NCBI GenBank assembly: GCA_973895155.1
Contig: OZ316896.1
Coordinates: 14,942,001 to 15,006,000 of the forward strand
Direction: 5' to 3'
DNA from: Marsupella aquatica
Lineage: Eukaryota > Marchantiophyta
DNA length: 64,000 nt
A program made the translations under genes and the position numbers. How positions within the stretch are numbered: position 1 is the stretch's first letter; every line of letters begins with the position of its first letter. The notes under the pieces were generated by a model. That model was not told the origin of the DNA. It did not search any database and saw only the letters and a program-made list of their open reading frames with translations. This document shows, in pieces, positions 23,723 through 35,063 of the stretch.

Positions 23723-24530
23723 TATGACTCTTGGCTTGCCTTATTTTCCCGGTTATGATGAGGAGATTGTGGTTTGGGGTAGACGTTGGATTGTGAAAGC
23801 TTCCACACTTGGAGAGAGACACAGATATGGAGTATTTGCTTGTGAGGATATCATCATGGATGATGGGAGTGGGTCAAGTGCTCATGGTAGAGAGGGTCCT
23901 ACTTTATTCCCATACGGTGTACCCATCTACAAGAGAAGACACTGGAACATGATCCTTGCAGAACATCCTGAGTGGAAAACATATGCCTTGGAGATGGATA
24001 CTTTTCATGGTAGCACTAGAAGGTATAGTGAGCAGCGGGTGATAGACGATGATCCCGTACGTAATGGGAATATTGCTGGCTTTATAAATAGTACTGTGGG
24101 GATTCGACCCAAGCGTAGGGCCAATTGTGAGTGGGTTTTTTATTGATGGCCCAATGCCGGCACCATATGGAACGACATATCATAAGGACCATTGCTTAGT
24201 TCTTGCCACTAGGACTATTAGAGCTGGAGATGAGTTATTCACACACTATGAGTGGGATTAGGGAGCCATGTCATACATCCTCTTGTACCTTGTGTGTACT
24301 TCACACTTATCATTATATACATGTCCTCTGGCCTCATTTTGGAGTAGTATAATTTTGGTGTGGCCCTTCACTTAAGTTCTTAATGTGAATGCATGCAATC
24401 AATCCTTAAAACTGATTGTTAATTTGTCTTGAATGAATGGTCTGAAGTCTGTTTTTTTTGTACCTGGTGAAATATACATCAAGAGGTTTTTTGGTTGTGT
24501 CGTGCGTAGAATGTGCAACCATCTCAACAA

Positions 24531-27500
24531 ATGTTACCACGAAGGTTGAGAGCAGCATATCGGGAGATGGGCATGCCAGAAGAGGGAGAACCATCAGAGG
24601 ATGATTCCTCATTAAGTAATGATGTAAGTGATCATGGTGATGAGGAAGCAACACCTCAGACTGATGACCAGGTCATGCATGACCAGGACAGAGCCATGGA
24701 TGACTTCATGGTTGATTGGTTTGGTGCTGATGTTGAAGATGGTGTCCCTGACATTAGTGTTGAAGGAGCTGCCCCCCAAAATGACCCACGATCACAACAT
24801 ACTCCAGAGGGACAACAACAATGGAAGGAGGCTGCGGAACATGCCCGAACACCTATCTTTGAGGGTGCTCGGTTGAGTCGTTTGTCAGCCATATTGGGGT
24901 TGTTGAACATTCAGGCCAAACATAAGGCAAGCAATTCTATGTTATCAGACATATTTGAATATTGTCATGACTTGATGTTACCCTTGGAGAATGTGTTGCC
25001 TGGAACTTGGAAGGATGCAAAGAAGATTCTCTCATCCATTGGCATGGATTACCATATCATTCATGCCTGTGTGAATGATTGCATATTATTTCATGGGGAC
25101 AAAGCCCATATGACAGAATGCACAGTATGTCATGAGCCACGGTATGACCCAAACATGCTAACCGGGAAGGTGCCAAGAAAAGCAGTTCGTTGGTTCCCCA
25201 TTATTCCTCGTTTGTTGCACATGTATAGATGTTCTGACTTGGCCGAGTTGATGGTATGGCACAAGAAGCATCGTTCGGAGCCCGGTGTGATGCAATTACC
25301 AGTTGACTCTCCTGCTCATAAACATGTGGAGTCAACATGGCCAGATTTTGAGCGTGACCCTCGGCATGTGCGACTTGGGTTGGCATCAGATGGGGTTAGC
25401 CCTCATTCACTTGGAGGGAAGGGGAGACCTACATCAGTTTGGCCAGTGGTTCTCATGAATTACAACCTTCCACCATGGTTGTCCATGAAAAAGGGTTTTT
25501 TATTGCTATCTTTGATTATCCCAGGGCCAAAGAAGGTGAAGAACATGGACACCTATTTGGCATTAGTGGTTGAGGAACTCCAAAAATTATGGGACGGAAT
25601 ATGGGCATATGACGGTCAAAAGACTACAGGGGGTACCCCACGGGTTTTTAAACTAAAAGGGGTTTGTATGTGGACCATGCATGACTACCCAGGTAAGAAC
25701 TATGAAACTACAACACTTTTTTTTGTTTACATCCAGCATGATATGATAATGCATGTTATCCCGTCATTTCCATGTGCTAATTCTACATTATGTGTGTCTA
25801 TATGACCAGGATTTGGCTTTGTGAGTGGGTTGCAAACCCAAGGCTACAAGGCTTGCTCCACTTGTGGCCCAAGTCTTGGTGATATAGCCAAGTACTCATC
25901 ACACCTTCACAAGATTGTTTATCTTGGGCATACAAAGTTTCTGCCAATGGGCCATCAGATGAGGTTTGACCCACTACTATTTTCCTCCATTGATATGCCC
26001 TTTGGTGATGAACGTGATATACCAGAGCCAACAACTTTTGCACATTGGAAAGACTTGGCTGATAGAGTGGCAAACCCGGAGGATCCCATGCAATTTGAGG
26101 GTAGCGGGTTGACTAGATGGAGTATATTAACCACTTTGCCTTATTGGGGAGATCGAGTTGAAGATCCGCCATCTATTAGACCCCATGCACATTGAGGGAA
26201 ATGTGGGAAAGGCTTTCTATGGAGAAAAGGACACTAACTTCAGGGAGGCTTGTGAGGATCTTGAGATGCATCCAGATGTATGGGTCACAATTGATCCTAT
26301 CACAGGGATAGAACATCGACCTTCAGCCCCATGGGTGCTTCCTGTTGGCCAGAGAAGGGAGTTTAGGAATCGCATAGGAGGCATGCGGTTTCCTACTGGT
26401 TATGGTGCCAATCTCCGGAAGGCCTTTGGGATGGAGGACAATCATAAGTGGCCAATGTATCTCAAGACGCATGACTATCATCGGTTATTGCAGCATATAT
26501 TGCCCGTGGCCATAATAGGTTTGGCAAGTTCAGAAGTGCAAGATGCCATTTGGTCATTGGGAAAACTATTGAGATGGGTATGTTCTAAGGAGATATACTG
26601 TGAAGAGATCCCGGGAATGGAGGTACTGGCAACAGAGGTGGTATGCAAGTTAGAAAAGGCCCTTCCTCCTTCCTTTTTTGATTGCCAAGTGCATTTACTT
26701 GTTCATCTTGTTCATGAGGTGGCCATTGCTGGTCCTGTGCATTGTCGGTGGATGTATTGGTTGGAATGGTACATGGCAGTATTAAAGGGTTATGTACGTA
26801 ATCGGGCACGGGTTGAGGGAAGCATGGCTACAAGATACTTGGCAGCAGAGAGTATGTTCTATTGCAGTAACATATTAGCCACAATTGATCGTACCTCTCC
26901 CCGTACTTGGGTAGAGGAGAGGGAAGATGAGGAGGATCGTTTAACAGGTGCTATCAAAACCCGCATGTTGACACCAGTGGAGTTGAAACAACTAACCACA
27001 TTCATGTTGAGTAACAGCACTATCATGGAAGAATGGAGGGATTTCTATGAGGATGCCAAAAGTACCAGTAGAAGACCAAGGATCTTTCCAAAGTACCATG
27101 ACTACATGAAGGAGAAGTTGGTTGAGGTGGATGACATGGTAGCGAGGGGAGAGAATGTATTACATTTTCTAGCCATCACAGATGATGTCCGTACCATTGT
27201 TCATGGTCCCTTGAGAATGGTTACAACAAGGACGGCAATGTGGACACAAGGGAGACATTTCAGGTTATTTCCAAGTACCTTAGTAACCTTTCATCTATGG
27301 TGATTTTAATTTATGTGTAATACACCCACATATATTGAAGAGACAATTTTTTGGCATGTGATATTAATTGTTATATGTTTATGCCTATTTTTGTAACATG
27401 TCCTTATGGTTTGGTTGATTTTAGGGTTTCTTCCCTTGATGAGAAGAGGGGTCGTACCTTTGATTGTGGAGTTCAAGGACAATTCTCTCAAGATTCCCGC

Positions 27501-27914
27501 AGCAGTCGCCATGACACAAATATTATTCGAGATGTTGTGCCACATTATGGAAAGATAGAGGAGATCCTAGTGATCTCTTATGATGCACAATCAAAGTTAA
27601 ATGAAGAGTATGTCTTCAAGTGCAAGTGGTTCAAAGTGAACCTTGCAGGTAACAATCCCACCGTGCTTCAAGATGAGTGTGGATTTACACGGCTAAAGAC
27701 ATCTGCCACTAGTTTCTAGCCATCTCATTGGCAAACATCAGAGCCGTTCACTTTTCCAAGTCATGTGGAACAATGTTTCTATATTCCATACCCCCCAAAC
27801 CCAGAGGAATGGTCACTTGTCATCACATATGTGCCACGATCTCGTTCAGTTGTTGGGGAAAAGCCAGATATTCTGGTTGTGTCCCAACCTGAAGAGGATG
27901 AGGACCAAGTTTGA
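24531..27914 (+). pseudogene. TNP2-type CACTA transposase of CACTA 1, frameshifted
   Basis: Likely start ATG at 24531 (MLPRRLRAAYREMG); upstream codons in frame begin with GTG after a possible acceptor. Exon 1 ends 25692 (MHDYPG, donor GTAAGA). Exon 2 starts 25810 (GFGFVSGLQ) and exon 3 at 27425 after the donor at 27264; both junctions keep phase. Landmarks: YHIIHACVNDCILFHGD (TNP2 N-terminal region with CxxC pairs TVCHEP), RWFPIIPRLLHMYRC, VLMNYNLPPWLSMKK, MHIEGNVGKA, KTHDYHRLLQHILP, the DUF4218 block YWLEWYMAVLKGYVRNRARVEGS and a DUF4216 block HYGKIEEILVISYD, VFKCKWFKV. TNP2 is the catalytic DDE/D protein acting on the element ends. Lesions: about 4 extra bases near 26150, a 12-base deletion after GNVGKA, and TAG at 27717 before PSHWQTSEPFTF. 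Confidence 0.9.
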
Positions 27915-28080
27915 GGGGTATATGTTATGTGGATATATAGTTAGATTTGAACATATGAGGATCTCTCTTCTTGGTTGGAGAAATATGTGTTTCTAAATGA
28001 TTAATAAATTTATGTTTGCCCAAATCAATCTTGTAAGTATATCAATTTTAAATGTGGCTTTTTTACATCTTCCATCCCCA
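27915..28080. other. 3' flank of the CACTA 1 transposase
   Basis: Short A+T-rich stretch containing AATAAA-like words (TTAATAAATTTATG near 28003) that could serve as the transposase poly(A) region. Confidence 0.4.
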
Positions 28081-28575
28081 CAGTCCTATGTACACTCCCA
28101 CACCTTTTGGTACACTTTATGAAAAGAAAACTCATCTCGCTTGTAGTCATTCCTCCTCGTAGCTTTCCTTCTCCCACCCCCTAGCCTTTCTCTCTAGTAC
28201 TTGTACCCACCTCCCTCCTCCCCTTGTCTCAACCCCTTCCTTTTTAAAACCTATAGATGCCCTCAATTTTTTCCACCTTTCACTGTCCTCAACCTATGCT
28301 CCTCCCTCCTTGGCTTGTCCCTCTCCTAAACCTATACCTTCCACCCTCCCTCCCTCCTCCCTCCTTTCCTTTTCCCTCCCTAAACTGTAGGTAGGTACGC
28401 TCCCTCCTCCCTCATTTCCTTGTGCACCCTAAACCGCCCTACTCCTCCTCCCTTTGTTCCTTGTCCCCCCTTAAGTCAACCCTTCCTCCTCCTTTTCTTC
28501 CTAAAGTGTGCCTCCTCCCTCCTCCCTCCTCTCTCCTTGACCCTCCTTCCTCCATTCCTTGTCCCATGCCCTTTC
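28080..28575 (+). repeat. polypyrimidine tract (CCCTCC-rich) in CACTA 1
   Basis: A strongly pyrimidine-biased stretch with repeated CTCCCTCCTCCCTC words lies between the transposase gene and the right motif array. CACTA 2 has a shorter version at 37050-37200, immediately after the point where its transposase is truncated. Confidence 0.75.
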
Positions 28576-28599
28576 TAAATCTGACCAACCCCAAAACCA

Positions 28600-29146
28600 A
28601 ATTTCCGAACCATTTTGCGAACCCCCACCCATCTCAACCTAATGGCTACATTAACGATCCCTACCTCATCGCTAGATCCCATCCCAACACCATCGCTACA
28701 TTCCGAAGCAACTCGCATCTCAACTTTCCGAAACTCAAGCCTTCTCTAAAGAGAACCACTGAGGCGCCATGATTTTGCGAGCCACAATATCTCGCAAACT
28801 AGCGATTCTCTTAGTTTTGCTGTATTGCGATTAATTTTGCATCGCACGCCGCTTTCAGATAACAAAAATATCACAACGTTATCGATGCAATCGGCGTCGC
28901 AAGTTGTTTGCGAAACGGTAAACATCGCTACTAAGTAGAATGCTCAAAGGTTCAGAAACATTTTGCGACATATTTGGTTTTGCAAATATTTGCGAAGATG
29001 TTGGTTTCACAAATAATGGTTGCGAGAGTGTCAGTGTCGCAGTTTGAGATGCGGTTTGCATCGCAAGATGAGTGATGAACGGCGCTTTGCGGTGCGTTTA
29101 TCCCCTTGTAATTGACCTTCGCAAAAATGGCAAATATGTAGTAGTG
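28600..29146. repeat. right subterminal TTTGCGAA motif array of CACTA 1
   Basis: TTTGCGA/TCGCAAA words in both orientations recur through to the terminal repeat, mirroring the left end. Confidence 0.75.
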
Positions 29147-30460
29147 TGAACACTCTCAGAACCCGAAGACTTCCTCCTTTCTGGATACAAAAAGCAACCT
29201 AAGAGCCTCAAGATATGTCATAAAATAAATGAGAAGAGCAGCTTGGGAGAGATAACAAATTAAAGTAAGCTTTGGAGAGATGAGAGTATACTTACTTTTC
29301 TTTCCTGAAAGCATAGAGCTGTCTTTTGATACCTCCTTGGCAACATCTCTCTTCAATTTCCGAGGGCGGCTCCCCAATTTCCGAGGGTGCCACCCAAGGC
29401 ATGCTTGCTCCATCAACACACAGCCAGCAATTTCTACTTCCGGGTTGCACAATTTAGATGCACTAATAAAAGATTCTGGGGACCAAGCCACGATTGGCCT
29501 TTTGAAGCGCAACTTTCTATGTCACATCAAATGTTAGTGACCAATTCTCTGAATCTAAATACCACGGTCGACAATGCAACACCTCCCATTCACTTATCTT
29601 TTGCAAGGGTTCAATGTCCTCAATAGGGTACATCAAGTACTCCCCAAACTTCTCACAATCGGAATCATCTCTTGCATATTGCGCCCATTGAGAGAAGCAT
29701 GTCGCCCGGGTAACACCACCAAAAAGATCTATTTTCCACCTCTCAATCAACAAAAAACCTGTAAACATACCTTTCGGCCCTTCGCTTGAAAGCAGCAATG
29801 TCAATCTTTTCCCCAACTTTCGGGGTCTAGATGCTCTTGAAGAACCTTACCTTAACCCGCTGTAGGAAATCTTCAAACTCATCATCAATTTCAACAAGGA
29901 GGGATGCCTGACTATTCTCCGGGGAAGAAAGAATTCTAGACTCAGGGACAGTGAGAATAATCTCAGAGATTGCTTCACTTAATAAGCACCTCGCAATGGA
30001 CTCTACTTGTTCCCAAGTAGCCCATCAATGCAACCAGAGCTTGGTCTCACTATCTGAGAATTGAGATGGATGGAAATACTGTTTGCGCAACTCTGGTCTG
30101 CACTGTGCTTCGAGAAGAGTGCATCGGAGTTGTGGACTCAGAGAAGTTACCCCAGTGAAAAGCCTTGCACAATCAAGGCCACACGAAACATTCCCTTATC
30201 ATCCGTCCGCTGAGCTTCTTTCCTTCTTTCTCACAATAATTGTGCATCTCAACACATTTCTTGAAGAAATCCCCAAAGTCTGGATTCAGAAGTGGGGCAA
30301 ACTTTGGACCTTTGACATTCCAGTTAGAGAGTTGCTCCTTCATCATATCTCAAACTGCAATGTCCTTTGCTGCTTTGGACAGAGGTTCGCCAAGTTCCTC
30401 CTTCAGTGCAAACTTCTTCAGCAAGTCAGCAATTTGCGAAGCTATGTTTGCAGCTGAAAG
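29147..30460 (-). pseudogene. middle exons of the split ParB/methyltransferase gene
   Basis: Lying between the two transposons, this block reads on the minus strand as helical coding segments: IADLLKKFALKEELGEPL (about 30430), NWNVKGPKFAPLLNPDFG (about 30325), then LLVEIDDEFEDFLQRVKV (about 29865). An exon near 29750-29525 has DLFGGVTRATCFSQW and ENWSLTFDV. Exon 29516-29296 has KRPIVAWSPESF and GSRPRKLKRDV and ends at donor GTAAGT. The next exon begins at 29180 after TATCCAG, and its phase joins the previous exon perfectly (AAAA plus AAGG gives KRRKSSGSES). That exon is cut by the first CACTA element. In-frame stops occur near 30025 and at about 30352. No family assignment is possible for this middle part beyond its place between ParB and methyltransferase regions. 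Confidence 0.6.
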
Positions 30461-30910
30461 CACTACAACACTACCCACACCTTTTGCGAACTTGAAAGCA
30501 TCGCAAACAACAAAGGAAATCAAAAAACAAAACTCGCCTTTGCGAAGTATCGCGCATCGCAATAGAATCGCAAATTGCGAAGCCCAAAGGTTCGCATCCG
30601 GTCTTTCGCAAGACCTTCGCAACGCCTTCGCAACTTGCGACACTAATAGAATCGCAAAGGACTCACATTTAAGCGACTCCGTGGGCGTCGCGAGAGGCTT
30701 GCGATAATAATCAAGCAGTTAAATATTTGCAATCCCAGAAGTTTGGTAATCGGTTTGTGATATTAAGTTAATGGTAGTTATGCCATGAACATGGCTTCGC
30801 ATTTTTGTGAACGTATGTGGTTTGCATAATGTTTGCGATACCTTCAATATGGTAAATATGCGAATTGGGTTGTTCGCATAGGTTTCGCAAGATGTCTTGA
30901 GGCTAGGGTT
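30461..30910. repeat. left subterminal TTTGCGAA motif array of CACTA 2
   Basis: Dense TTTGCGAA, TTCGCAA and TCGCAAT words in both orientations from the terminal repeat inward, most crowded at 30530-30660. Confidence 0.8.
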
Positions 30911-31143
30911 TAGATTTAGAGTTTTGAATTATGGTTGGGGTCTTGTCGTCCAACACGGAGAATGAGGTCTGAATCAAAATTGCTTTATAGAAAATTGATA
31001 GGTACACAAAAATTAGGGTTTCCTAAACCCTAAACCCTAGATGGGTGTCATATGACAAGCTAGGTCCCTATAAGACTACCCATATCAAAACTATATACTA
31101 CACTAAGTAAATGGGCATCCCATAGGCACTACACCACCAAGCT

Positions 31144-32420
31144 CTAGAATGGGGTCCTCCTACTCCTTGTCGCCGGCCTCTTCCCCTTGTCCCTCTTGCG
31201 ACAATCCGGACGTGGCACAGGAGGTGGTGCTGGCTGCTCCTCCACATCTGGTTCCTCCTCGTCCTCGTCCTCATCCTCTTCCTCCCCCTCCTGCTGGGAA
31301 ACTCCTCCTACTGGTCTAGATCCACTACTCCCTCCTACCTTGGGCCCCTTTGTCGTGGTCCCCTCATTGTTCTCATCGGTGCTGCTGGTATCACTGGCAT
31401 CCTCATCATCCTGTTTGCACAGCACAACGCCAAATTGGTTTAGGTTTACGGAATGAAAAGATAAGTGGATTGGGTGGGAAAAACTGAAGGGGATACATGC
31501 ACTTACAGTCGCCAACTCTGCGTCAACCAAGTCAAAGAGATGTTTGGCTCCATGCGCAGCTCCTATCTCCATCTCTTTTGCTGTTATCTTCCTGCGGTAC
31601 CTCTTATACTACCACAACCAAACATTCCAAAACTTTCTCAGCCATTGCCTTGAGCTCTCGGTCGGACTTCCCGGCCTTCTGTGCCTTGGCTTCCATCTCC
31701 TTCCAGAAGAGAAGGTTCCTGGCAGCTCTCATCTGCACCTCCACTTTGTAAAAGGCATTCCACACGTCCTCAGTGAATTGCAGTGGCCTCCTCACGTTTC
31801 TGTACTCCTCCAAGTTTGCCAGGTAGGCCCTTACCTTCTTCCTATCATGGTACCGTGCTTGAGACATTTGCCTTGTTGAGTTTCCCCCACTCAACTCCTC
31901 GTGCAAAATTGGAGCGCACCATAAGCCTGATAGTGCTCTTTGCCCCGGTGTAGGCCAGTTCAGTAGGAATGCCTTCGATCAAGGCAATCATAGGCAGCTT
32001 CTTCCTCTCTTCCTCCTTCTTTCGCTGCTCCTCCCGCTGTGCTCTTATCTCATCTCGTTCCTCTCTCCTCCTCTTCTTTTCTAGGGCAGCAGGTGAGACT
32101 ACTCCTGCCTTGGCCCTCTCCTCCTTCTTACGCTTCTTCTCTCTTGCCTTCTGTTGAGCTGCACTCCTTTGCTCCTCCTCCCTTGCAATGTTCCCTGCAT
32201 CTACTCCCGTTTGCAAGGCTTGCCCAAGGATTGCACTCAAAGAAGCAATCCCTGCTGGTGTAGTCAAATCTAAGTGGCTCAACTGTGCTGCATTGAGGTG
32301 CTCAGCCATCAAATCGGTCCATCGATTCCTCTCCTGCTCCCCATTGCCTTCATTCCCATTGCCACTGTCACTCACCCCTGCCCTATCACCTCCATTTGCT
32401 CCACTGGAATCCATAGCCAA
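31144..32420 (-). pseudogene. CACTA 2 accessory protein (coiled coil, acidic tail), mutated
   Basis: Starts at ATG 32420 (MAMDSSGANGGDRAG). The order matches the CACTA 1 protein: LTTPAGIASLSAILGQALQ, a Lys/Glu coiled coil (LEKKRRREERDEIRAQREEQ), GIPTELAYTGAKSTIRLMV, NFARGVEWGKLNKA, then after a deletion and frame change near 31880 ARYHDRKKVRAYLANLEEYR and LQFTEDVWNAFY. A splice donor GTAAGT near 31503 and a final exon give the acidic run EGEEEDEDEDEEEPDVEE and a basic end, RKRDKGKRPATRSRRTPF. Conservation of the acidic and then basic tail between the two diverged elements argues for a function, perhaps DNA or chromatin binding. The missing segment (about 30 residues around the KRVINQVKDAF region) makes this copy defective. 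Confidence 0.68.
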
Positions 32421-32499
32421 GCCACCCCCCGAGCGCGCGCGAGCTCCCTTCTCCCTCCCTACGCTTGAAATTTGTCAAATGCCGCTGAGTACGCCGCGG

Positions 32500-32760
32500 C
32501 CGAGTGCAAAAGTACAAGCGGGAAAGACTTGCGAAGCAACCCGTTTCGCAAGTTGCGATTCTTCTTGTTTCGCATATAGTTTCTCAATTTTGTGAAACCA
32601 TTGCGACGTGAAAGGCTTCGCAACACCTTCGCTCTCTCATAGAAATGCTCTCGGGCTCTGTTTTTCTGAAGGTCTTGCGAAAGCAGCAGCTTCGCAAACC
32701 TCAATTCTAATTTGTGATGGTATTTGCGAAGGAAGCGGCTTCGCAAGACATTGGCAACTC
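32500..32760. promoter_or_regulatory. TTTGCGAA motif block at the accessory gene start, CACTA 2
   Basis: Eight or more TTCGCAA/TTGCGA words lie upstream of the accessory start on the minus strand, placed like the block at 14820-14960 in CACTA 1. Confidence 0.55.
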
Positions 32761-32879
32761 GTCCTGGGGGAATGTTGGTTTCATTTGAAAGGGTTTTTTT
32801 CAAAGGTGAAGTGGACCCCTCTATACTCATATTTGGAATGCTTTTTGGCCATGTTTTGGGTGTTAGATAATAGTTGAAG

Positions 32880-33290
32880 GCGGGTTTGAAGGGTTAGGCA
32901 GATTTCAGGTTAATGGGTTATGTATGGTGTTGGTTTAGGCTAAGGTTTGGGTTTACATTAGTTTAGAAGAAATAATAAAGGTGTGGGATTTAGTTTACAA
33001 GAAATAAGTAAGGTTTGGGTTTAGGGTTTTAGGGTTTGGGGTTTTTAAATAGAAAGGTCTCTAGGGTTGAAGAAAGATTTGGGTTTGTGTGTAAGTCAGA
33101 TTTAGGTTTAATAGGTAGGATGCGGTTTGGGGTTGAAGGTTTGGATAAGACAAAGCAAGGTTTCATGAGATTTATATTGCAGCCTTTTGGGTTTAAGAGA
33201 GGTTCATTGGGTTTATGAATCAAAAGGGGATTGGCATGGGTTTTGCTAACAAAGGAGGGGAATATATGATAGCTTGCAGGGTGCGGCACT
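32880..33290 (+). repeat. GTTTAGG/GGGTTT-rich region between the CACTA 2 genes
   Basis: Degenerate GGTTTGGGTTTAGGGTTT words, which resemble plant telomere repeats by composition, but no uninterrupted array is present. It occupies the place of the ~90-bp tandem repeat in CACTA 1. Confidence 0.5.
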
Positions 33291-33308
33291 TTTTGATGAT
33301 TTGATACT

Positions 33309-33322
33309 AATGCATATGCATT
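33309..33322. promoter_or_regulatory. conserved 14-bp palindrome, CACTA 2 copy
   Basis: AATGCATATGCATT, identical to 15632-15645 in CACTA 1 and at the matching place upstream of the SET gene. Confidence 0.5.
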
Positions 33323-33713
33323 GTGAGAGCCCGGGCATCTGAAAGGTAAACATTGCATGATCGGCTAAAGTGTTCCTTTCATGTACTTAACACTTTTGGT
33401 TGCCACTATGTATAAAGGGGACATGTATATAGGGTTTTTTGTTCTTGTCTGGTCCAGATTATTGTGCTTACATATACATGGAATGGTTGCAGCTTTTCCC
33501 TCATACTTTCAGATTGGGTTCATTAATTATCTTAGAGCCACAAGAGCTATTGGCACTGCTGAGCCCGGGTCTCATAAAGGTACCTTTTTTATTGCTATGG
33601 TCATTTTGGTTTGGGTTTCTTGTCATCATTATTTGGGAACTTTGATTTATATCATTTTGTGGTATGTTTTGGTCATAACATGCCCATTTTAATTATATCT
33701 TGTTACAGGGGAT

Positions 33714-34866
33714 ATGTCTTCATCTTCTGAAATCTCCACCACAGACTCGTCCTCCTCTGATGAAGATACACCACCTCCACCTCAACATCACACGACCGCA
33801 CCTCCTCCTCGCGGTCCACCCCGTCAACTTTGTGAATGTTCCAGATGTGTGGGTCAGGTTTCCCAAAAATCTTACATATGTGCCCAACATATTGAGAGAT
33901 ATGGGCGTTGTGGACGTCATACGGCAGGGGCTTCTTCATCTCATATGGTAAGTGTTATGCCTTAGTTTTCCTACCCTATTCCCATTACTCAATGGTTGAA
34001 GGTTTGCAATTTCACACCTACTTTTGTTTGTTTTGGTTTCGGTGGAATAGGTATCCAATAGGCCTAGACCTGCGGCACAAGCACCCTATGTCCCATCACA
34101 AGGTGTTCTAGATACTATAGGCAATGCATTCTCAAAAGCCTTGGGTCTAGCGGCAAGGCCCACCAGTCCTAGGGAAGTTGGGGTTGAGGCTATTGTCCCA
34201 GGAGGGAGAAAGCGTTCCAAGAGGCGGGCCCGAGGGGATACTGATTTGTACAAGGCAGTGGTTACGGGTCGGTGGGGTGATTGTGAGTTCACTGGCAGAT
34301 GTGTCCCTATCATCAAGGACTGGGATCCTGAGACTCTTGGTTTGCCACAACAGCTTTCCTACGGTGCGGAGGTAGAGGTTTGGGGTAGACGTTGGGTTAT
34401 CAAACCTTCCACACTTGGGGATAGACATGGCTATGGAGTTTTTGCCTGTGAGGACATCATTGTGGACGCCGAGAGTGGTAGAGGTGGACGCGGCCGAGAG
34501 GGGCCTACTTTGTTTCCTTATGGTGGACCCATCTACAAGAGAAGACATTGGAACATGATCCTTGCACAACACCCTGAGTGGAAGACTTATGCATTGGACA
34601 TGGATACTTTTGATGGAAACACTAGAAGGTATAGTGAGCAGCGTGTCATAGATGGGGACCCCATACGGACTGGGAATATTGCTGGTTTCATAAACAGTAC
34701 CGTGGGGACTCGCCCTAAGCGTAGGCAAAATTGTGAGTGGGTTTTCATTGAGGGTCCTCCGCCAGCACCTTATGGCCAGACATATCATCATGACCATTGC
34801 CTAGTTGTAGCAACAAGGACCATTAACTCAGGGGATGAGTTATTTACTCACTATGAGTGGGATTAG
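33714..34866 (+). CDS. SET-domain protein of CACTA 2, apparently intact
   Basis: Exon 1, 33714-33947, starts MSSSSEISTTDSSSSDED and holds the Pro-rich leader and LCECSRCVGQVSQKSYICAQH, then donor GTAAGT after HM. Exon 2, 34051-34866, is in phase (VSNRPRPAAQ) and runs without a stop: basic linker GGRKRSKRRARGD, GRWGDCEFTGRC, KDWDPETLGLP, VWGRRWVIKPSTLGDRHGYG, then the SET core VFACEDI, GNIAGFINSTVGTRPKRR, NCEWVF, SGDELFTHYEWD. SET domains transfer methyl groups to lysine. The GxG-like start, the xFIN motif and the C-terminal Tyr are all visible, although the usual NHSC is NSTV. About 350 residues. The product may modify histones at the transposon or its targets (inference). The gene lies just upstream of the transposase in the same direction. 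Substrate cannot be told from sequence. Confidence 0.85.
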
Positions 34867-35063
34867 GGTTAAGTTAAGGGTCATAGGTGGTATGTTGCAT
34901 ATCAAAGGGCACTACATATGGCCTTTGGCCACATTTTGTATTTGCACCACAACCAATATTATTTCATTTTTGCACACCCCTAGCCCATTTGTGTGTGTGT
35001 TCTCTTTGCAATATAACTTTCAATTGTTTGCTTTGTTTTTAGAATGTGCGACCCTCTCCAAAT

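Larger units (their letters stand above)
16097..24261 (+). pseudogene. SET-domain protein gene of CACTA 1, split by a Copia
   Basis: Exon 1 starts at ATG 16097 (MSSSSKLSSSEYSS) and encodes a Ser/Pro-rich leader and a Cys-rich motif LCECTRCVGQVSQKSYVCAQH before donor GTACGT after HM. Exon 2 starts at 16418 with a basic linker, then GRWGICSFTGKCASIIKDWDP. The Copia (16716-23722) interrupts it there. After the Copia the frame resumes TLGLPYFPGYDEEIVVWGRRW and continues through the SET core: YGVFACEDI, GNIAGFINSTVG, NCEWVF, AGDELFTHYEWD, stop at 24261. SET enzymes methylate lysines using S-adenosylmethionine; GNIAGFINS and the Tyr of HYEW correspond to the cofactor/catalytic core. One extra T in the run at about 24136 shifts the frame before the last segment. 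Joined across the Copia and corrected, the frame follows the CACTA 2 copy closely. Confidence 0.8.
11822..29146 (+). mobile_element. CACTA (En/Spm) transposon 1, with nested Copia
   Basis: It starts CACTACAACACAATGACC (11822) and ends with the complement of CACTACTACATATTTGCC (29146). TGA flanks both ends (11819-11821 and 29147-29149), the 3-bp target duplication expected of CACTA elements. It is 17,325 bp long and about 10.3 kb without the nested Copia. Contents from the left: subterminal motif array, leftward accessory gene, second motif block, GT-rich tandem repeat, SET-domain gene, TNP2 transposase, polypyrimidine tract, right motif array. Transposase, SET and accessory genes all carry frame lesions, so it should now depend on another copy for movement. 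It sits inside a coding exon of the ParB/methyltransferase gene. Confidence 0.93.

Noticed and set aside
24513-24530. GTG start for the CACTA 1 transposase
   Set aside because: The upstream codons follow a possible splice acceptor. The first ATG in frame, conserved in both elements, is at 24531 (35064 in CACTA 2).
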